A DNA stretch of 64,000 nt, taken from contig JACKEN010000004.1 of NCBI GenBank assembly GCA_020632995.1, positions 186,001 to 250,000 of the forward strand, read 5' to 3'. The position numbers and the translations under genes were made by a program. This document shows, one piece after another, positions 18,501-25,825 of the stretch; within the stretch, counting starts at the first letter, position 1, and the number at the start of each line of letters is the position of its first letter. The DNA is from Deltaproteobacteria bacterium (GTDB lineage Bacteria; Myxococcota; Kuafuiibacteriia; Kuafuiibacteriales; Kuafuiibacteriaceae). The notes under the pieces were generated by a model that was given only the letters and a program-made list of their open reading frames with translations, had not been told where the DNA came from and did not search any database.

Positions 18501-19151
18501 CTAGGCCGCTCGCGCGGTCCGGACCGCCTTGTTACGATCGATGATGCGCTCCCGGATCCGGTTGAGGGCGTTCTCGATGCCCTCCAGGAGCAGCCCCTGG
18601 CGCCCGTTCAGGATGATGAACGCGATGGCGCAGAACACCGCGATCGAGAGCCCGAAGAACGTGTTGTAGAACGCCACCGTGATGCCCTTGGCGAGCACCG
18701 CCTGACGCTGCGCGGCATCCTCGGCCTGCGCGCCGCCGAACGCCTCGATCAGGCCGTGGATGGTGCCGAGCAGCCCGATGAGGGTGCCGAGGTTGCCGGC
18801 CTGGGGCAGGAACGCGGTGAAGCGCTTGAAGCGCGGGATCTCGCGGGCCGCCGACGTCTCATAGGCGCGCTCGATCTCCTTGTCGGAGCGATCCGCCTTG
18901 AGCAGGATGTCCTTCGTGATCGCCGCGAGCGGATGATACTCCTTCTGGCTACACGTCTGGATGGCGTTGGCGTACGACCCCTGGTCCACGTGGGCCACGA
19001 TGTTGTCGGCGAACGCCTGGCTCGACATCCGGTACCGGAACCAGAGCATGTAGACGCGCATGACGACGATCGACACCGCGGCGATGGACACGCCGAGGTT
19101 GACGAACATCATCACGCCACCCTGGCTGAGGGTTCTGAAGACCTCCCACAT
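18501..19151 (-). CDS. MotA/TolQ/ExbB-family proton channel (AglR-like)
   Basis: A 216-residue inner-membrane protein with three transmembrane helices at residues ~13-35, ~112-135 and ~158-182. The cytoplasmic loop lies between the first two. The segment G-N-L-G-T-L-I-G-L-L-G-T-I-H-G-L-I-E-A-F is the family signature, and A-F-Y-N-T-F-F-G-L follows in the third helix. It converts proton flow into movement with the two ExbD-type subunits encoded next. No TonB-like or PAL-like gene is adjacent, which argues against a plain Ton or Tol system and fits a gliding or envelope motor. Confidence 0.88.
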   Translation of the reverse strand: MWEVFRTLSQGGVMMFVNLGVSIAAVSIVVMRVYMLWFRYRMSSQAFADNIVAHVDQGSYANAIQTCSQKEYHPLAAITKDILLKADRSDKEIERAYETSAAREIPRFKRFTAFLPQAGNLGTLIGLLGTIHGLIEAFGGAQAEDAAQRQAVLAKGITVAFYNTFFGLSIAVFCAIAFIILNGRQGLLLEGIENALNRIRERIIDRNKAVRTARAA

Positions 19152-19197
19152 GATTCGAGGGGGACGCTAGCATCGGCCCCGAAGTAGCCGCAACCAC

Positions 19198-19220
19198 CGC
19201 CCCCACCTGCCGTGGGGGCG
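19198..19220. terminator. Perfect 9-bp GC hairpin between motor operon promoter region and flavodoxin genes
   Basis: CGCCCCCAC, loop CTGCC, GTGGGGGCG. There is no T-run on the + side, so it could be a bidirectional attenuating structure; it is the only strong hairpin in the ~200-bp spacer, which is otherwise extremely GC-rich and featureless. Confidence 0.4.
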
Positions 19221-19349
19221 ACTGCTACGGCTTGGGCCGGGGCGCGCCTACACCGGCCCCTGGCCCGCCCCTGGGCGAGCGCGGGGATCCCGCAGGGGCG
19301 CCCGAGGCGGTCGAGGTCGAGCTTGCTGGGCCTTGGCCGCTCCCGGGGC

Positions 19350-20045
19350 TCACCCCGGCCCTGGGCCGGTCGGGCTGGCCGACCCCGGCGCGTAGGGCCG
19401 GTCGAAGCAGTGCTCCAGCGCGTGGTTCTCCCTCAGCGTCGTCACCCAGTACCGATCCGACAGGCCCGCCACCTCGAGGATCCGGAAGAGCCCGCGCCGC
19501 CAGGCGGGCATGGTCTCGTGTCCGGCCACCGCGGCGATCGTAGCGTCGTCGAACCTGCCCGCCGTGCCCAGCTGTCGACCCAGCGTGGTGAAGTGCCGTC
19601 TGAGCCGGCGGAACATGAAGGCCGGCGCGAACCGCATCGCCTCGACCCCACCCCGGACCACGGTCCCGGCCGGGACACACCCGAGCCGACCAGGGAGGCG
19701 GCCGAGGAAGGCGGCGACGGCCGAGGACTGACGAGCCTCAGGCAAGCCGCCTTGCACGATGCAGCCCATCCTGACCTGCCGACTCGGATCGAGGGGCTCG
19801 AGCAGCTCCAGCCAGGTCATCACGATCCCGGGCATGGCGTGCATGTAGAGCGGGAACGCGAGGAGCACGGCCTCGCTCCGTCCGAACGCCTCGGCCGCCG
19901 CCCGCCGGCGCCGGTCGCTGTTGAGATAGTGGACCTCCACCGTGTGAGGGCCCGTCTGTACGAAGCCCCCGAGCAGGTCACCCAGCAACAGCGCGGTGTT
20001 GCCTCGCCTCGTCCGCGGTGAGCCGTTGAAGACCGTCAATCGCAT
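19350..20045 (-). CDS. Flavodoxin-fold NAD(P)H-dependent oxidoreductase (second gene of the sigma-54 operon)
   Basis: A 231-residue protein of the flavodoxin-like/FMN-reductase fold: N-terminal L-T-V-F-N-G-S-P-R-x-x-x-G-N-T is the FMN phosphate loop, and A-V-L-L-A-F-P-L-Y-M-H-A-M-P-G (~residue 62) is the second flavin loop. The C-terminal third (M-F-R-R-L-R-R-H-F onward) is basic and helical and may contact a membrane or partner. The true start is ATG 20045, just inside the end of the upstream flavodoxin gene (overlap ~68 bp), so the two are co-transcribed and probably form a redox pair. An exact GCAAG-N4-CTTGC palindrome lies at 19742. Confidence 0.78.
   Translation of the reverse strand: MRLTVFNGSPRTRRGNTALLLGDLLGGFVQTGPHTVEVHYLNSDRRRRAAAEAFGRSEAVLLAFPLYMHAMPGIVMTWLELLEPLDPSRQVRMGCIVQGGLPEARQSSAVAAFLGRLPGRLGCVPAGTVVRGGVEAMRFAPAFMFRRLRRHFTTLGRQLGTAGRFDDATIAAVAGHETMPAWRRGLFRILEVAGLSDRYWVTTLRENHALEHCFDRPYAPGSASPTGPGPG
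19742..19755. repeat. Exact GCAAG-N4-CTTGC palindrome (site 3 of 9)
   Basis: Spacer CCGC. Inside the second flavodoxin gene, read as CAA-GGC-GGC-TTG on the coding strand. Confidence 0.75.
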
Positions 20046-20583
20046 CACATACCTCCGCCACGGGGATGTCCGTGCTGGCAGCCACGGCCAGCTCGGACTT
20101 GAAGTGGAAGGCGTAGCGCTCGAAGAGCGCGCGGGTGATCCGCAGGTCATCCTCGTCGTAGACGCCCCGGTGCAGCACGCAGCCGACGCGCGGGTAGCGC
20201 GCGTATCGATCGGCGTGCACGAACTCGCCGGCGTGTAGGACGATCTGCGGCAAGAAGAGCGGGACCAGCCGGTCCAGCAGGACCTTGGTCAGGGCGCTCA
20301 CGAAGCCGAGCCGCAGCGGGGTCGCGAACAGCACCAGGTCGGAGCGGAGATAGGTCCTCGTGACCTCTGCGCAGTCGTCGCGCTGGGGGCACCGCCCGGG
20401 CGTTCGGATCCAGCAGGACCAGCACCCGGTGCACGGTCGAAGATCGAGCTCGACGAGGCGGATGTGCTCCACCTCGTGCCCCCGAGCGCGCATCGTCTGG
20501 GCGAGGTCGCCCAGGTACCTCGAGTATTCGACCTCGTGCGCACTCACCGAGTTGGCGCCACCATCGAGGATCGCGACCTTCAT
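19978..20583 (-). CDS. Iron-sulfur-flavoprotein-like NADPH-dependent FMN reductase (first gene of the sigma-54 operon)
   Basis: A 201-residue flavodoxin-fold protein. The N-terminal flavin loop is atypical (D-G-G-A-N-S-V-S). At residues ~50-63 it carries C-T-G-C-W-S-C-W-I-R-T-P-G-R-C, a C-x2-C-x2-C-x7-C arrangement close to that which holds a 4Fe-4S cluster in iron-sulfur flavoproteins, though a similar Cys pattern also occurs in simple FMN reductases. L-F-A-T-P-L-R-L-G-F is the second flavin loop. It likely passes electrons from NADPH to small substrates such as quinones or oxygen. A sigma-54 promoter-like element lies 39-53 bp upstream and a sigma-54 activator is divergent, so expression is probably inducible. 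Confidence 0.78.
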   Translation of the reverse strand: MKVAILDGGANSVSAHEVEYSRYLGDLAQTMRARGHEVEHIRLVELDLRPCTGCWSCWIRTPGRCPQRDDCAEVTRTYLRSDLVLFATPLRLGFVSALTKVLLDRLVPLFLPQIVLHAGEFVHADRYARYPRVGCVLHRGVYDEDDLRITRALFERYAFHFKSELAVAASTDIPVAEVCDAIDGLQRLTADEARQHRAVAG

Positions 20584-20621
20584 ACGACCTCCCTGCAGTG
20601 CTCCCCTGAGCGCCCACTAGC

Positions 20622-20636
20622 GCATGGGGCATGCCA
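20622..20636 (-). promoter_or_regulatory. Sigma-54 (-24/-12) promoter of the flavodoxin operon
   Basis: On the minus strand TGGCATG-CCCC-ATGC: GG and GC are 10 nt apart, as required at -24/-12. Predicted transcription start is near 20610, about 27 nt before the ATG at 20583. The divergent gene encodes a sigma-54 activator, which supports the call. Confidence 0.6.
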
Positions 20637-20676
20637 TCCGGCCGGCCTGGCCGCGTGCCCGGAGCCCTTCGTTGAT

Positions 20677-20741
20677 TGACGTATTCGTCAGTTTCATTTG
20701 ACGAATACGTCAAATGGCGCGGACAATTGCCGTATCCGTCA
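20677..20741. promoter_or_regulatory. Three TGACG-N4-CGTCA operators upstream of the sigma-54 activator gene
   Basis: Palindromes at 20677-20690 (TGACGTATTCGTCA), 20699-20712 (TGACGAATACGTCA) and 20728-20741 (TGCCGTATCCGTCA, one mismatch). The first two are 22 bp apart, about two helical turns; the third abuts the ATG at 20742. The first two also form one large inverted repeat. They sit upstream of the flavodoxin sigma-54 promoter, the place for activator sites, and over the activator's own start, which suggests autoregulation. Confidence 0.65.
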
Positions 20742-22313
20742 ATGGACTCGATGCGGCCAGACGAGTTCCTCGAGCGCGCCACCGCGCTGATCTGCAGCAC
20801 GACCGCGGTCGAGCGCGCGATGCATCGCTGCCTGACCTTCCTCCGCCAGCACATGCCGGCCGACCAGATGATGCTGCACATCTACGACCGGGGCCTCCGC
20901 GCGATGAGGACCATCGCGGTCGCGACCGCGGCGGGCGGAGAGCGCACCGAGCACATCACCAAGCTGCCGCCGGAGATCACCGGCCCCGAGGTGCCCGAGC
21001 GGCTCCCCAAGGCCCGCATATCCAACCGACCGCAGCGGGAGCCGATCAACCGCCAGATGGTCGAGTACTTCGGGCTCCCCGCCTGCTCTCTGCTGCTCCT
21101 CTTCCTGCAGACCGAGGAGTCGCGGCAACCCGGCCACCTGACCCTGATCGCGGAGGGGAACGACCGCTACACCGAGGCGCACCTCGCGCTGTTCGAGCGG
21201 CTCAAGGCCCCCTTCAGCCTCGCCCTGGCCAACACGATCGAGCACGACCGGGTCCTCGAGCTGCAGCGGATCCTCGCCGACGACAACCGCTACCTCTCAC
21301 GTGAGCTCCGCCCCTTCGGAGAGCCGATCATCGGGGCGGACCTCGGCCTGAGCGAGGTCATGTCCACCGTCCGCCAGATCGCCCCGCGAGAGACCCCGGT
21401 GCTCCTGCTCGGCGAGACGGGCGTGGGCAAGGACGTCATCGCCAACGCCATCCACGAGCTCTCTCCCCGGCGGGACAGGCCGTTCATCAAGGTCAACTGC
21501 GGCGCCATCCCGGACACCCTGATCGACAGCGAGCTGTTCGGCCACGAGAAGGGCGCGTTCTCGGGTGCGGTGGCGCAGAAGCGCGGACGCTTCGAGCGAG
21601 CGAACACGGGGACGATCTTCCTCGACGAGATCGGCGAGCTGCCGGCGGGGGCGCAAGCCCACCTGCTGCGCGTCCTGCAGAACGGCGAGATCGAGCGCGT
21701 GGGCGGCACCCAGGCGCTGCAGCTCGACATCCGCGTGATCGCGGCGACCAACCGGGACCTCGAGCAGATGGTGGCGAGCGGGGCATTCCGCGAGGATCTC
21801 TGGTTCCGGCTGGCGGTGCTGCCGATCCGAGTCCCACCGCTGCGCGAGCGCCGAATGGACATCCCCCAGCTCGTCCACCACATGCTGGAGAGGAAGCGGA
21901 TCGATCTACGCCTCCCCGCGACCCCCGAGCTGGAGTTCGGGGCGATCGATCGGCTCATGGAGTACAGCTGGCCGGGGAACGTACGGGAGCTCGCGAACCT
22001 GATCGAGCGCGCGCTGATCCTCCATCGGGAGGGTCCCCTGCGCCTCGAGACCGGCCTCCAACCCTCGGCCGTTCGTCCAGCGACGCCGCGCGGCGCCCCG
22101 CCCGCCGAGGCATCACGACGACTCGACGATGTTGTTCGAGATCACATCGTCCGGGTGCTCGAAGAGACCGGGGGCAAGATCCACGGTCCCGGCGGCGCGG
22201 CGGAGCGCCTCGACATCAACGCGGGCACGCTTCGCAACCGGATGAACAAGCTGGGCATCGAGTATGGACGAACGAGGCGCCGCAGGCAGCAGGCTGGCGC
22301 CGCCCCAGGCTGA
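20742..22313 (+). CDS. Sigma-54-dependent transcriptional activator with GAF sensor
   Basis: A 523-residue bacterial enhancer-binding protein. Residues ~10-165 are a GAF-type sensor domain. The AAA+ domain follows with Walker A G-E-T-G-V-G-K-D (~223), the sigma-54 contact loop as G-A-F-S-G-A (~269; Ser replaces the usual Thr), and Walker B T-I-F-L-D-E-I-G-E-L (~290). A Fis-type HTH is at ~480-510 (L-D-I-N-A-G-T-L-R-N-R-M). I chose ATG 20742, because upstream in-frame codons run through palindromic operators. It is probably the direct regulator of the divergent flavodoxin pair, with the GAF domain sensing a small molecule or redox state. The G-A-F-S-G-A variant is conservative, so activity is likely retained. 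Confidence 0.9.
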   Translation: MDSMRPDEFLERATALICSTTAVERAMHRCLTFLRQHMPADQMMLHIYDRGLRAMRTIAVATAAGGERTEHITKLPPEITGPEVPERLPKARISNRPQREPINRQMVEYFGLPACSLLLLFLQTEESRQPGHLTLIAEGNDRYTEAHLALFERLKAPFSLALANTIEHDRVLELQRILADDNRYLSRELRPFGEPIIGADLGLSEVMSTVRQIAPRETPVLLLGETGVGKDVIANAIHELSPRRDRPFIKVNCGAIPDTLIDSELFGHEKGAFSGAVAQKRGRFERANTGTIFLDEIGELPAGAQAHLLRVLQNGEIERVGGTQALQLDIRVIAATNRDLEQMVASGAFREDLWFRLAVLPIRVPPLRERRMDIPQLVHHMLERKRIDLRLPATPELEFGAIDRLMEYSWPGNVRELANLIERALILHREGPLRLETGLQPSAVRPATPRGAPPAEASRRLDDVVRDHIVRVLEETGGKIHGPGGAAERLDINAGTLRNRMNKLGIEYGRTRRRRQQAGAAPG

Positions 22314-22428
22314 ATCCCGGTCCACGACCGGCTCGAAGCCCCCCGTGTCGTCAGCGGCATATCCGTGCTACCAGGCTCGTTGCCCCACGCGAGCACGCGA
22401 GGGCCAGCGAAAGGAGATTGCACCCCCA

Positions 22429-22836
22429 ATGGGACTAGCTGAACGGCGCGCAGCCAAGAGATTCCAGGACGAATCCTACCCGAAGCTCAAGACGGCCATC
22501 GACGAGGCCGCGGGCTTCGAGACCAGCCTCGAGGTCGACTGGTCGAGCCTCGCCATCGACGAGAGCTCGCACCTGTACGACGAGTGCTTCCCGAAGGTGT
22601 ACTTCCAGCCCCTGATCGACGCGTTCGCCGCGATCTGCATCGACGACATGGGCAAGGAGGCGCTCGCGGAGGGCCTGAAGCAGATCGTGATCAAGAACGA
22701 AGGCGGCCGCAGCAACCCGAGGGACTTCACCTTCGATGGCGGCGTGCTGACCATCGACCACAAGCCCACCACGAACGTGGACAACGTCAAGGAGCGGGCC
22801 GAGGCGATCCAGAAGATCCTCGAGAAGGGTCTGTGA
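22429..22836 (+). CDS. Conserved-looking acidic protein of unknown function
   Basis: A 135-residue cytosolic protein; ATG 22429 is preceded by AAAGGAG at good spacing. It begins M-G-L-A-E-R-R-A-A-K-R-F, then has an amphipathic alpha/beta region with repeated aromatic residues (Y-D-E-C-F-P-K-V-Y-F-Q-P-L) and a C-terminal beta-turn segment ending in a helix. There is no signal peptide, transmembrane segment or catalytic motif. I have the impression of similar unnamed proteins in myxobacteria but cannot name a family. Its stop overlaps the next start as GTGA (22833-22836), so the two unknown genes form a coupled pair. Confidence 0.65.
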   Translation: MGLAERRAAKRFQDESYPKLKTAIDEAAGFETSLEVDWSSLAIDESSHLYDECFPKVYFQPLIDAFAAICIDDMGKEALAEGLKQIVIKNEGGRSNPRDFTFDGGVLTIDHKPTTNVDNVKERAEAIQKILEKGL

Positions 22837-23528
22837 AGAGAGGCTCCGTCTGGGAGCGGATCCCGGCGCTGGCGGTGCGCACGCTCCTCGAGGAGCTGCT
22901 CGCCGCCCGCGCCCGATCCTTCGAGGACGACGCCGCCGCGCTCCCGGTCGTCACCCTGCTGACGAGGAGCGGGCACGCGATCACCGGCCAGCTGCTCGCC
23001 TACGACCTGAAGACCCACGACATCGTCGTCGAGGAGCTCGCCACCGCGCGGGTCACCGCGGACCTCACCTACCTGAACGCGTCGGAGATCTCGGCCGTGC
23101 GGGTGCAGCGCGCGCTCGACCGCGTCGACGTGATCACCCGGGGCGAGGTGGAGCTCCCGCCGCAGACCGAGGTCCCCGCGCTGCTCGAGGTCCGACGCGA
23201 GAGCGCCGCGAGGATCGCCGCCCTGTCCGAGCGGGCCGGTCGCCCGCTCGCCCTCGAGGTGGACTGGACCCGGTTCGCGGAGGACGCCCCGCGGCGGCAC
23301 GCCCTGCGCCTGCTCCTCGAGTCCTTCGAGCGGGTGGTGACGGCGCTGATCGCGGGTTTCGGGGGGTCGGCGCTCGGCGAGGTCGAGCGGGTCGTCGTGC
23401 AGGACGGCGAGGCCGTGGACGCCACCGTCGACGGCACCGCGATCGTGCTCCGCGCGGACCTCGGCCGCGGCCGCCTGGGGCGCCTGACGGATCGGCGGCT
23501 CGAGGAGGCGCTGGAGCGCGCGCTCTGA
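22833..23528 (+). CDS. Unknown protein translationally coupled to the preceding gene
   Basis: A 231-residue protein starting at GTG 22833 inside the stop of the gene before. It has alternating helices and strands, rich in Arg, Glu and Leu: residues ~40-90 resemble a small beta barrel (V-V-T-L-L-T-R-S-G-H-A-I-T-G-Q-L-L-A-Y-D), which faintly recalls Sm-like or ribosome-associated folds, and the C-terminal half is mainly helical. No catalytic motif is visible. Coupling with the upstream gene suggests a complex. The 3' end is followed directly by copy 2 of the dispersed palindromic repeat. No function is assigned. Confidence 0.6.
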   Translation: MKRGSVWERIPALAVRTLLEELLAARARSFEDDAAALPVVTLLTRSGHAITGQLLAYDLKTHDIVVEELATARVTADLTYLNASEISAVRVQRALDRVDVITRGEVELPPQTEVPALLEVRRESAARIAALSERAGRPLALEVDWTRFAEDAPRRHALRLLLESFERVVTALIAGFGGSALGEVERVVVQDGEAVDATVDGTAIVLRADLGRGRLGRLTDRRLEEALERAL

Positions 23529-23542
23529 CGTTTCGCCCGCAG

Positions 23543-23622
23543 TTCGCAAGCGAAGCGCGCAGCCGGGCGAAGCCCGGCGGAGAGAGGTGGGACGGCTCCG
23601 CCGGCCCGGGGACCCCGGGATT
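23543..23622 (+). repeat. Dispersed two-hairpin palindromic repeat, copy 2 (intergenic)
   Basis: Same orientation as the other copies. Here both hairpins are perfect or nearly so: CCGGGC GAA GCCCGG, then CGGCGGAG, 13-nt loop, CTCCGCCG. It lies between the stop of the unknown gene at 23528 and the convergent gene ending at 23642, so it may act as a terminator-like structure, though it has no T-run. Confidence 0.8.
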
Positions 23623-23641
23623 CCGACCGGGGCGACGCGCT

Positions 23642-24073
23642 TCAGGAGCGGGTGAGCTCCTCGGCGGTGAAGGCCACCTTGCCATCCTCCACCGCGACCT
23701 CGGCCCGGAACAGACGCTGGGCGCTCGACGAGAAGGCGTAGAAGATCAGGCGCAGGCCAGCCTGCGTCCGAGTGAACGCGGGATCCGGGCTCTCGGGGAG
23801 GGGCGCGAGGGAGCCCGAGGGGTTGGTGGGGAACGCGCCCTCCACCAGGGCGCCGGGGGCGCGCTCGGGCCACCACCACAGGGCCAGCTGGGCCAGCTCG
23901 GCGGCGTCGGCCCGGGCCGACGCGCCGGCCATGAGCACGTCGCCGAGGGTCTCGGGGCGGGCGCTGTCGGCGATGAGCTTGCCGTGGAGGATCGCGACGT
24001 GGCCGCCCGAGGCGCGCGGGAGGATCTGGGCTCCGGCCACGATCATGACCGGTTGGGCGTCGACGGGTGACAC
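23642..24073 (-). CDS. Hypothetical protein
   Basis: A 143-residue protein from GTG 24073; an in-frame start at 24139 adds a Pro/Arg-rich leader that looks non-coding. The product reads as a small alpha/beta protein with an N-terminal beta segment (P-V-M-I-V-A-G-A-Q-I-L), a tryptophan-rich helix end (A-L-W-W-W-P-E-R) and a C-terminal strand pattern. There is no motif I can link to a function and no signal peptide. It is followed 9 bp downstream, on the convergent side, by the repeat copy at 23543-23622. Coding is supported by codon pattern and by length without stops, but in this GC-rich DNA that is only moderate evidence. Confidence 0.5.
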   Translation of the reverse strand: MSPVDAQPVMIVAGAQILPRASGGHVAILHGKLIADSARPETLGDVLMAGASARADAAELAQLALWWWPERAPGALVEGAFPTNPSGSLAPLPESPDPAFTRTQAGLRLIFYAFSSSAQRLFRAEVAVEDGKVAFTAEELTRS

Positions 24074-24149
24074 CGCGCGAGGATAGCCCGGGGGCCCGAG
24101 GCGCGCATCCACCGGCGGCGGCGCGCGCGCTCGGATCACGGAGGGCGGC

Positions 24150-24755
24150 TCAGGTCCAGGCCTTGCGGATCGACGGACGCGCGGCGACCGCCTCCGCCCA
24201 CGCCTTCACGTGGGGGTACTCGTCCACCGGCGCCTTGCACACCCGCGCCCAGAGGATCGAGCTGCCCACGATGAGGTCCGCGAGCGAGAAGTCGTCCCCG
24301 AGGACGTACGTACGCGCCTTCAGCCAGCCATCGAGGACGCCGAGGTGCCCGCGCAGCTCCTTGTCGGCGAAGCTGGCGAGCGCCTCGCTACGCACGGCCT
24401 CGCTGTTGGCCATGTTCCAGATGCGCACCGTCCCCGCGAAGGAGACATAGGCCCAGGTGCTCCACGAGAGCGCGGCGAGGCGGTCCTGCGAGTCGGCGGC
24501 GGGCCAGAGCCCCTTGTCGACGCCGAAGCGGTCGCCGAGCCACTGCATTATCGCGAGCGCCTCGAACATCGGCGCCCCGTCGACCACGAGGGTGGGGACC
24601 TTCCCGTTCGGGTTCCGCGCGAGGTGCTCGGGGGTCCTGGTCTCCCCCTTCTTCAGGTCGAGGTCGACCTGGGCGTGGGGGACGTCCAGCTCCTGGAGGG
24701 CGGACCAGACCGGCGTCGAGCTGGAGAAGGGTGCGTTGTAGAAGGTGATCTTCAT
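24150..24755 (-). CDS. Glutathione S-transferase family protein
   Basis: A 201-residue cytosolic protein with a thioredoxin-like N-domain (M-K-I-T-F-Y-N-A-P-F-S-S-S-T-P; Ser/Thr residues at the catalytic position) including the cis-Pro motif G-K-V-P-T-L-V (~residue 52) and E-A-L-A-I-M-Q-W-L, where GSTs bind glutathione. The helical C-domain has the typical L-G-D-D-F-S-L-A-D (~150). It conjugates or reduces electrophiles using glutathione. ATG 24755 is chosen because it starts directly at the fold. Divergent, 63 bp away, is a WYL-domain regulator, probably its controller. Confidence 0.85.
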   Translation of the reverse strand: MKITFYNAPFSSSTPVWSALQELDVPHAQVDLDLKKGETRTPEHLARNPNGKVPTLVVDGAPMFEALAIMQWLGDRFGVDKGLWPAADSQDRLAALSWSTWAYVSFAGTVRIWNMANSEAVRSEALASFADKELRGHLGVLDGWLKARTYVLGDDFSLADLIVGSSILWARVCKAPVDEYPHVKAWAEAVAARPSIRKAWT

Positions 24756-24779
24756 GCACCCGAGGCTACCCAGCCTTGC

Positions 24780-24794
24780 GGACAACTCCTGTCC
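24780..24794. promoter_or_regulatory. Palindrome in the GST/WYL-regulator divergent spacer
   Basis: GGACA-ACTCC-TGTCC, 5-bp arms, in the 63-bp spacer. It is a likely operator for the WYL regulator. A -10-like TACGCT at 24806-24811 lies 7 bp before the GTG at 24819. Confidence 0.4.
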
Positions 24795-24818
24795 TGAATC
24801 GAGTGCTACGCTCCGCTC

Positions 24819-25793
24819 GTGGTCGGCACCTCGGCGCGCCTGCTCCGGCTCCTCTCCCTGTTGCAGTCGCGGCGTTCATGGACGGGCGGCGCGCTCGCGG
24901 AGGCGCTCGAGGTCACCGAGCGGACCCTGAGGCGCGACATCGACAAGCTCCGGGGCCTCGGCTACCCGGTCAACGCCACGTCCGGCGTGGCGGGCGGGTA
25001 CAGCCTTGGCCCCGGCGCCAAGCTCCCGCCGCTGTTGCTCGAGGACGACGAGGCGCTCGCGGTCTCGGTGGGGCTCCAGAACGCGGCCTCCGGCACCATC
25101 CGGGGCATGGAGGAGGCGGCGCTGCGCGCCCTGGCCAAGCTGGAGCAGGTGCTGCCGACGAGGCTGCAACGTCGCTTGCGCTCCTTCCACGCCGCGGTGA
25201 TGCCCCTGTACCTCGCGGGACCGACGGTCGACGCGAGCGTGCTCTCCGCGCTCGCCAGCGCGTGTCGCGCGGAGGAGGTGGTGGCCTTCGGGTACGGCGA
25301 TCGCCAACGGCAGCAGAGCGAGCGCGAGGTGGAGCCGCACGGGCTCGTGCACTCCGGCCCGCGCTGGTACCTGGCCGCCTGGGACCGGACTCGAGAGGAC
25401 TTCCGGACCTTCCGGGTCGACCGGATCACCGGCAAGGTCCGGGTCACGGGGCGCTTCTCCCCCCGACCGCTCCCGGAGGGCGACGTCGCGCGCTACGTGG
25501 CGCGCTCGATCTCCACCGACGCCTACAAGTACCGCGGGCGCATCGTCCTGCACGCGCCGCGCGAGCTGATCGCCGAGCGCATCCCCCAGGCCTACGGGCG
25601 CGTCACCGCGCTGGACGAGGCGCGCTGCCAGCTCGAGACCGGCACGAACCGGCTCGACGCGCTCGCGTTCCACGTCGCGATGCTCGGGGTCGAGTTCGAG
25701 GTGCTCGAGCCGCCCGAGCTGACCGAGGAGCTGCGGACCCTGTCCGCCCGCCTCGGCCGCGCGGCGGGCCGCTCGGGTCAGCGGGCGCGTTGA
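24819..25793 (+). CDS. WYL-domain transcriptional regulator (YafY/DeoR-like HTH)
   Basis: A 324-residue regulator. Residues ~5-60 are an HTH of the DeoR/HTH-11 type (L-A-E-A-L-E-V-T-E-R-T-L-R-R-D-I-D-K-L). Residues ~140-230 form a WYL domain, an Sm-fold ligand sensor, with the usual P-H-G-L-V-H-S-G-P-R-W-Y-L-A-A-W-D and F-R-V-D-R-I strands, and a WCX-type C-terminal domain follows. WYL regulators respond to nucleic acid or small ligands. The divergent position next to a GST gene suggests local control. The start is GTG 24819; the near-leaderless promoter fits it. Confidence 0.88.
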   Translation: MVGTSARLLRLLSLLQSRRSWTGGALAEALEVTERTLRRDIDKLRGLGYPVNATSGVAGGYSLGPGAKLPPLLLEDDEALAVSVGLQNAASGTIRGMEEAALRALAKLEQVLPTRLQRRLRSFHAAVMPLYLAGPTVDASVLSALASACRAEEVVAFGYGDRQRQQSEREVEPHGLVHSGPRWYLAAWDRTREDFRTFRVDRITGKVRVTGRFSPRPLPEGDVARYVARSISTDAYKYRGRIVLHAPRELIAERIPQAYGRVTALDEARCQLETGTNRLDALAFHVAMLGVEFEVLEPPELTEELRTLSARLGRAAGRSGQRAR

Positions 25794-25825
25794 CGGCGAC
25801 CCCGCCTTTCGCCAACCTGCCGGCG

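Noticed and set aside
20676..20741. An upstream TTG start for the sigma-54 activator
   Set aside because: These codons are made of the palindromic operators; ATG 20742 begins the plausible protein.
24776..25825. A very long open frame runs through the WYL regulator region and into the dehydrogenase small subunit
   Set aside because: It is a GC-driven shadow of the WYL gene; the real small-subunit start is GTG 25826, directly before the twin-arginine signal.
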